This document shows positions 15,166 to 19,895 of a stretch of 19,895 bases of DNA, piece by piece; positions within the stretch are counted from its first letter, which is position 1, and each line of letters begins with the position of its first letter. Source of the DNA: an uncultured Rhodospirillaceae bacterium (GTDB lineage Bacteria > Pseudomonadota > Alphaproteobacteria > Rhodospirillales > Casp-alpha2); the NCBI GenBank assembly GCA_913048145.1, contig CAJWVP010000011.1, positions 1-19,895 of the forward strand, read 5' to 3'. Below the pieces are notes generated by a model. It ran no database searches. It was not told the DNA's origin and was given only the letters and a program-made list of their open reading frames with translations. Position numbers and translations under genes: made by a program.

Positions 15166-17541
15166 ATGGTCGACCTTTCGCCCGTCTCCCAGCAGATCTG
15201 GGATATGAAATACCGCTTCAAAGGCGTCGATGGCCAGCCTGTGGATAAAACTATCGTCGACACCTGGCGCCGCGTCGCGCATGCCCTGGTGGCAGGTGAA
15301 GATGAGCCATCACATTGGGAACAAAGATTTTTTGATGCTATGGCTGATTTCCGGTTCCTACCGGCGGGCCGTATCATCGCGGGCGCGGGATCTGCCCGGG
15401 ACGTAACTTTGTTCAACTGTTTCGTCATGGGTGACGTGCCCGATGACATGGCCGGTATTTTCGGCGGACTGAAGGAAGCAGCCCTGACAATGCAGCAGGG
15501 TGGTGGCATTGGCTACGACTTCTCCACCATTCGCCCGAAGGGCGCGCCGGTTAAGGGGGTGGGTGCGGATGCGTCTGGGCCAATTAGCTTCATGGACGTC
15601 TGGGATGCTATGTGCAAGACCATAATGAGCGCCGGTTCACGCCGCGGAGCCATGATGGCGGTTCTCCGCTGTGACCATCCCGATATCGAGGCCTTCATCG
15701 CGGCCAAGCGGGACCCGGGTAGGCTTCGTATGTTCAACCTCTCGGTGTTGGTGACGGATGCCTTCATGACGGCGGTGAAGATCGATGCGCCCTGGGAACT
15801 GACCTTCGGCGGCACCACATACAAAAGTCTGCCGGCGCGTGAACTCTGGGACAAGATCATGCGGGCGACCTATGCCTACGCCGAACCGGGCGTGATCTTC
15901 ATCGATCGCATCAACGCGCGCAACAACCTTAACTACTGTGAGACTATCCACGGTACCAACCCCTGCGGCGAGCAGCCCCTGCCGGCCTACGGGGCGTGTC
16001 TGTTGGGATCGGTCAACTTGGCCCGGCTGGTCAATGCGCCCTTTGAGGATGACGCCCATATCGACCTGGGCGCCCTGGAAGGCCTTGTCACCACGGCGGT
16101 CCGGATGATGGACAACGTCGTCGATGTTTCCAATTTTCCGCTGGAAGTCCAGCGCCACGAGGCCCAAGCGAAGCGCCGTATCGGCCTTGGCGTCACCGGA
16201 CTGGCCGACGCATTGATCATGTGCGGTGCGCGCTACGGCGGCGCCCGGGCGGTCGAGCTTACCGAGACCTGGATGCGCCGATTGCAGCGGGCCGCCTATC
16301 TGGCGTCCGTGGATCTGGCGAAGGAGAAGGGCGCCTTTCCCCTGTTAGATAAGGACAAGTACATGGCCGGCGAAACCATCCAGAACCTAGACGACGATGT
16401 GAGGAACGCCATTGCCCAACATGGGATCCGCAACGCGCTCCTGACCTCCGTCGCGCCTACGGGAACGATTTCCCTGTTTGCTGACAACGTGTCGTCCGGG
16501 CTGGAGCCCGTTTTTAGCTTCACCTACACCCGCCACGTCCTGATGCCCGACGGCGAACGGCGCGAAGAGCAAGTTTCCGACTACGCCTATCGTCTGTTTA
16601 AGCGCCTGAAAGGGGAGAATGCGCCGCTGACTGATGCCTTTGTTTCGGCGCAGGACCTGAGCCCCCATGACCACTTGGTCATGCAAGGCGCCGTGCAGAA
16701 ATTCATCGACAGTTCTATCTCGAAGACCATCAATGTGCCTGAGGACATTGAATTCGATGACTTCAAAGACGTCTACGTCCAGGCCTACGACATCGGCTGC
16801 AAGGGGTGCACGACGTACCGTCCAAACGACGTCACAGGCGCCGTCCTGGAGGCCGGCGTGGCGAAGAAGGTGACCAACGATGATGAGCCTGAACTGCCCT
16901 TGGAAAGCCCGGTTAAGAAGACGGCTGCCAGGGGGTCGGGCGACACGGGCGGTGTCGTTCATCAGATTTACAAGCCCTTGGGCCGGCCTGGAGAGCTGCC
17001 CGGCAAGACCTATAAGCTGCAATGGCCGGAAAGCGATCACGCCATCTACATCACCGTTAATGACATCGTCGATGACTCGGGGCGAGTGCGGCCCTTCGAG
17101 ATTTTCATCAACTCCAAGAACATGGAGCATTTCGCCTGGACCGTCGCCTTGACCAGGATGATCTCGGCCGTGTTTCGGCGCGGCGGCGACATTTCCTTCG
17201 TGGTTGAGGAATTGAAAGCTGTGTTTGATCCGCGCGGCGGACAGTGGATGCAGGGCAAGTACGTGCCCTCGCTGCTGGCAGCCCTGGGCGGCGTCATCGA
17301 GACCCATTTGATTGACATCGGCTTTTTGAAGTCGCCCGGCGAATTGGCCGACCCCAGCGCCGCCGAGGCGCAGATCCTAGCGATCGGCGGCGGTGGTGCG
17401 GAAGAGGTTGGTGGCAACAAGGGTCAGGGCTCAGGCGCGTCGTCCCTGTTCCGCCAATGTCCCAAGTGCGGCCAGCCGAGCCTGATCCGCCAGGAAGGCT
17501 GCGACACCTGTACCTCCTGCGGCTACTCGAAGTGTGGGTGA
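15166..17541 (+). CDS. nrdJ: Class II adenosylcobalamin-dependent ribonucleotide reductase
   Basis: The enzyme reduces ribonucleotides to deoxyribonucleotides using a radical made from coenzyme B12, independent of oxygen. The catalytic loop is NPCGEQPL with Asn265, Cys267 (thiyl radical) and Glu269. The redox pair is Cys85 (FNCFVM) and Cys278 (GACLLGSVNL), and the 11-residue step from Cys267 to Cys278 matches known class II enzymes. SVAPTGTISLFADNVSSG is the substrate phosphate region. The C-terminal 27 residues hold six cysteines (765, 768, 779, 782, 785, 790), a zinc-ribbon/redox tail. At 791 residues it is the compact form; many alphaproteobacterial NrdJ proteins are about 1200. The start has AAAGGA 6 nt upstream. 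The second half includes a charged linker at about 560-590. Confidence 0.97.
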   Translation: MVDLSPVSQQIWDMKYRFKGVDGQPVDKTIVDTWRRVAHALVAGEDEPSHWEQRFFDAMADFRFLPAGRIIAGAGSARDVTLFNCFVMGDVPDDMAGIFGGLKEAALTMQQGGGIGYDFSTIRPKGAPVKGVGADASGPISFMDVWDAMCKTIMSAGSRRGAMMAVLRCDHPDIEAFIAAKRDPGRLRMFNLSVLVTDAFMTAVKIDAPWELTFGGTTYKSLPARELWDKIMRATYAYAEPGVIFIDRINARNNLNYCETIHGTNPCGEQPLPAYGACLLGSVNLARLVNAPFEDDAHIDLGALEGLVTTAVRMMDNVVDVSNFPLEVQRHEAQAKRRIGLGVTGLADALIMCGARYGGARAVELTETWMRRLQRAAYLASVDLAKEKGAFPLLDKDKYMAGETIQNLDDDVRNAIAQHGIRNALLTSVAPTGTISLFADNVSSGLEPVFSFTYTRHVLMPDGERREEQVSDYAYRLFKRLKGENAPLTDAFVSAQDLSPHDHLVMQGAVQKFIDSSISKTINVPEDIEFDDFKDVYVQAYDIGCKGCTTYRPNDVTGAVLEAGVAKKVTNDDEPELPLESPVKKTAARGSGDTGGVVHQIYKPLGRPGELPGKTYKLQWPESDHAIYITVNDIVDDSGRVRPFEIFINSKNMEHFAWTVALTRMISAVFRRGGDISFVVEELKAVFDPRGGQWMQGKYVPSLLAALGGVIETHLIDIGFLKSPGELADPSAAEAQILAIGGGGAEEVGGNKGQGSGASSLFRQCPKCGQPSLIRQEGCDTCTSCGYSKCG
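15240..15248 (-). promoter_or_regulatory. Third perfect DnaA-box match, inside the 5' end of nrdJ
   Basis: TGTGGATAA again matches the reverse complement of TTATNCACA, in the same orientation as the two upstream boxes, 75 bp into the coding region (encoding part of Pro-Val-Asp-Lys). Chance is possible, but its closeness to the other two is notable. Confidence 0.45.
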
Positions 17542-17547
17542 GGGGTC

Positions 17548-17861
17548 GTGTAACAGCGCTTTAGTCTCGTTTCCCTCGACGTCAACGATCTGAGCATCTC
17601 GACGGCCTTCTATGAAAGGTTGGGTTGGTAGCGCTCGGCCGCGAACTCCAACGACCAGATCACCTTCTTCCAATTGGGTGGCATCATCCTAGGCCTTTAC
17701 GGTCGCAGGCCGCTCGGCGAAGATATCTGCTTGGCGTGCAGTGAAGGCCATAGTTTTTCCAGCCTGACGTTGGCACATAATCCGCGCTCCAAGGAAAAGG
17801 TGAGCGCCATGTTAACGGAGGCCGAAGCAGCCAGCGCGACCATCGCCAAGCCCGCCGAGGC
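17548..17861 (+). pseudogene. Decayed VOC/glyoxalase-family gene, 3'-truncated
   Basis: Reading in one frame from a GTG at 17548 gives recognisable VOC-superfamily sequence: FSLVSLDVNDLSISTAFYER, then RSAANSNDQITFFQLGGIIL, then SLTLAHNPRSKEKVSAMLTE and ATIAKPAE. Two stop codons interrupt it, TAA at 17551-17553 (codon 2) and TAG at 17629-17631 directly after LGW, each explicable by a single C-to-T change (CAA, CAG). After KPAE the family would continue into a GGYSGYFADPDGH-like metal-binding segment, but the sequence changes completely at about 17862, so the C-terminal third is missing. An intact member would be a metal-dependent lyase or dioxygenase-like protein of unknown substrate. It begins 6 nt after nrdJ. 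Confidence 0.8.
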
Positions 17862-18107
17862 GTCCGTCAGTCCGAACTACATGAGTACCGAATAGATAAC
17901 TCCCGAATCGTAGACGGCCATTGCGATGTCGGCTTTCACGGACATGTTCCGGGAGCACCAGGCCCACGCGAATAGCAGGACGGTCAAATTCACCGCCATG
18001 AACCGGAATCCCGTCACGTCTTAGGCGGTCAGGCTGGAGGTGACGCCATGGCGCGAAAAGACGATAAAGCCAAGCCAGATGAAGATGACGGCAATGGCGT
18101 TGCTCAG
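17862..18107 (-). pseudogene. Decayed EamA/DMT-family transporter gene, 3'-truncated
   Basis: On the minus strand one frame reads LSNAIAVIFIWLGFIVFSRH, then GVTSSLTA, a stop, DVTGFRFMAVNLTVLLFAWA, then SGVIYSVLM, a stop, and FGLTDA. This follows the N-terminal pattern of EamA/DMT exporters (helix 1, an SR-x-GVTTSLTPYDVTALRF-like segment, helix 2, and a GL-x-x-A segment). The stops are TAA at 18021-18023, where a Tyr or Pro-Tyr is expected, and TAG at 17877-17879. The expected start position (18105-18107) is CTG rather than ATG. Coding similarity ends at about 17862, where the VOC remnant begins, so about two thirds of the gene is lost. Confidence 0.7.
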
Positions 18108-18219
18108 GCCGGTTAGGAGGTTGGATTGAACGACGGTGGATCGCGTTCTGATTGTCGTTATTATGTTGGCCGCAAGCTGGCGAATTTCCCCAAAATGAAA
18201 CCACGCCGGTCCGGCGACG

Positions 18220-19895
18220 TTAGCCCTCCGCCGCGCCATAGGCGCCACCGCCAGGCGTTTCCATGATGAAGCAATCGCCGGGCGCCATGTCCGTCTCGTC
18301 GTTGCCGAGCAGTTCGTCAACGCGCCCATCCGTGCGGCGCACCGCATTGCGACCGCGCGCACCTGGCTCACCCCCGTCGAGCCCATAGGGGTCCGTGTGG
18401 CGGTGGCTGGTCAGCAAGGTCACCTTCATATCCTCCAGGAAAGTAACTTTGCGGACGATGCCGTCGCCGCCCGGGAACTTGCCCTGGCCACCGGAACCGT
18501 GGCGGATGGAGAAGCTGTCGACCCGGACGGGGAAGCGTTGTTCCAGGACTTCCGGATCGGTCATCTTGGTGTTGGTCATGTGGCTGTGCACGGCGGTTGC
18601 CCCGGGGTGATCCGGGCCGGCCCCGGTCCCGCCGCAGATTGTTTCGTAGTTCTGGTAGACGTCGTTACCGTAGACAAAATTGTTCACGGTTCCCTGGGAG
18701 GACGCAAGCGTGCCCAGTGCGCCGAAGAGCGCGTCGGTGATGCATTGGCCCACCTCCGTGTTGCCAGCGATCACGGCGGCCGGGTATTCGGGGGAGATGA
18801 TTGATCTCTTTGGCACGGTCACCTTGAGCGGCTTTAGGCACCCCTCGTTCAAGGGGATCGTGTCGTTGACCAGGCAGCGGAAGACGTAGAGCACGGCAGC
18901 CAGACACACGGCCGTCGGCGCGTTGTAGTTGCCGTGATACTGGGGCGAGGTGCCGGTAAAATCGATGTCAGCCTCGCGGGCCGAGTGATCAACCGTGATC
19001 TTCACCTGAATTTCGCATCCGTTGTCCATGGGATAGATGAATTCTCCGTCGGTCAGCTTATCGAGGACTCGACGGACGCTTTCCTCGGCGTTGTCCTGGA
19101 CGTGCTGCATGTAGGCTTGCACCACGTCCAGACCGAACTGGTCGATCATCTTCATTACCTCGAACCGGCCCGTGTTGTTGGCGGCGACCTGGGCCTCCAG
19201 GTCGGCCATGTTCTGGTCCGGATTGCGGCATGGGTATTCGCCCGACGCGAGTAACTCCAGCGTTGCTTTCTCGCGGAGGATGCCGTCCTCGACCATCAGG
19301 AAGTTGTCAATTAGGACGCCTTCCTCGTGAATGGAGATGCTGTCCGGCGGCGCCGAGCCCGGTGTGCGTCCGCCGATGTCGGCGTGATGGCCGCGCGACG
19401 CTACGTAGAAGATGATCCCATTCCCGTTGGCATCGAAGACGGGACTGACCACCGTCACGTCGGGGAGGTGCGTGCCCCCGTTGTATGGCGCGTTGATGAT
19501 GTAAGCGTCGCCCGGCTTCATCTTGCCCGTGTTCTCGCGTATCACGGTCTTGATGGATGCGCCCATGGAGCCAAGGTGCACGGGTACGTGCGGTGCATTC
19601 GCAACCAGCGATCCATCCGGGGCGAAGATGGCGCAAGAGAAATCATAGCGCTCCTTGATGTTCACGGAGTACGCCGTATTGGCCAGCGTCGCACCCATCT
19701 GTTCGGCGATGGACATGAACAGGTTGTTGAATACCTCCAGCATTACCGGATCAGCCTGGGTGCCGATGGCTTCCCGTCGTGGGCGGGCGACGACGCGGGT
19801 CAAAACGCAATCGCCGATGGCGGTCAACTCGGCCTGCCAGCCAGGCTCGATGACGGTGGTCGCGGTGGCTTCGGTGATGATCGCTGGGCCATTAA
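18220..19895 (-). CDS. Fused HyuA-HyuB 5-oxoprolinase/hydantoinase, C-terminal part (5' end outside window)
   Basis: The frame is open from the right edge (first full codon at 19893) to a TAA at 18220-18222, giving 557 residues. The first part, GPAIITEATATTVIEPGWQA then GDCVLTRV, is the end of a HyuA (ATP-grasp-unrelated, actin-like) domain. It runs without a stop into a full HyuB domain: DPVMLEVFNNLFMSIAEQMG, APHVPVHLGSM, INAPYNGGTHLPD, SRGHHADIGGRTPGS, NTEVGQC and the C-terminal TPGGGAYGAAEG. Such fusions hydrolyse 5-oxoproline or hydantoin-like rings with ATP; substrate cannot be read from this part. If separate genes were present, a stop should separate HyuA from HyuB, and there is none. 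The gene ends 113 bp from the transporter remnant. Confidence 0.93.
   Translation of the reverse strand, partial: NGPAIITEATATTVIEPGWQAELTAIGDCVLTRVVARPRREAIGTQADPVMLEVFNNLFMSIAEQMGATLANTAYSVNIKERYDFSCAIFAPDGSLVANAPHVPVHLGSMGASIKTVIRENTGKMKPGDAYIINAPYNGGTHLPDVTVVSPVFDANGNGIIFYVASRGHHADIGGRTPGSAPPDSISIHEEGVLIDNFLMVEDGILREKATLELLASGEYPCRNPDQNMADLEAQVAANNTGRFEVMKMIDQFGLDVVQAYMQHVQDNAEESVRRVLDKLTDGEFIYPMDNGCEIQVKITVDHSAREADIDFTGTSPQYHGNYNAPTAVCLAAVLYVFRCLVNDTIPLNEGCLKPLKVTVPKRSIISPEYPAAVIAGNTEVGQCITDALFGALGTLASSQGTVNNFVYGNDVYQNYETICGGTGAGPDHPGATAVHSHMTNTKMTDPEVLEQRFPVRVDSFSIRHGSGGQGKFPGGDGIVRKVTFLEDMKVTLLTSHRHTDPYGLDGGEPGARGRNAVRRTDGRVDELLGNDETDMAPGDCFIMETPGGGAYGAAEG

Noticed and set aside
16387..17307. 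Minus-strand open frame of 306 codons inside nrdJ
   Set aside because: Antisense to the conserved ribonucleotide reductase; no recognisable domain.
17812..18204. 130-codon minus-strand open frame across the pseudogene region
   Set aside because: The transporter similarity is in another minus-strand frame with stops, and this frame shows none.

Overview
The window looks like chromosomal DNA of a GC-rich alphaproteobacterium, probably from the Rhodospirillales side of the class. The main evidence is a recognisable core block: tlpA divergent from argH, then a small lipoprotein gene, lysA, a TIGR02302-type membrane protein, a convergent MJ0042/DUF3426 zinc-ribbon gene, ftsE, ftsX and a YdcF-family gene. 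TIGR02302 proteins are, as far as I know, alphaproteobacterial. Codon use is GC-rich in all core genes. There are no tRNA or rRNA genes, CRISPR arrays or intact mobile elements.

Layout. 1-1211: the 3' end of a histone-deacetylase-superfamily gene, which overlaps convergently with a GcvA-like LysR regulator. 1212-1785: an AT-richer gap with inverted repeats next to lysR and no convincing gene. 1786-4729: a tight four-gene cluster (TauD-type dioxygenase, two glycosyltransferases of the rSAM/arsenosugar-associated TIGR04283 and TIGR04282 types, and a bacterial voltage-gated sodium channel with a TLESWSM filter). 4977-11202: a TlpA thioredoxin on the minus strand, divergent from the plus-strand set argH, lipoprotein, lysA and TIGR02302 protein. 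11322-14869: the zinc-ribbon membrane protein (minus), then ftsE-ftsX-ydcF (plus). 15166-17541: a class II (B12-dependent) ribonucleotide reductase. 17542-18219: two decayed, truncated gene remnants (a VOC/glyoxalase-family gene on plus, an EamA/DMT transporter on minus) that meet at a deletion-like junction. 18220-19895: the C-terminal part of a fused HyuA-HyuB 5-oxoprolinase/hydantoinase, cut by the window edge.

How the genes work together. argH ends arginine synthesis and lysA ends lysine synthesis. FtsEX and the YdcF protein belong to cell-envelope and division functions. The 4-nt or shorter overlaps between lysA and the TIGR02302 gene, ftsE and ftsX, and the TIGR04282 gene and the sodium channel suggest translational coupling.

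The points most worth a second look are: the sodium channel translationally joined to the glycosyltransferase pair; three perfect DnaA-box matches in one orientation within 353 bp around the start of the ribonucleotide reductase gene; and the double pseudogene scar beside the oxoprolinase gene. I found no complete new defence or mobile system.
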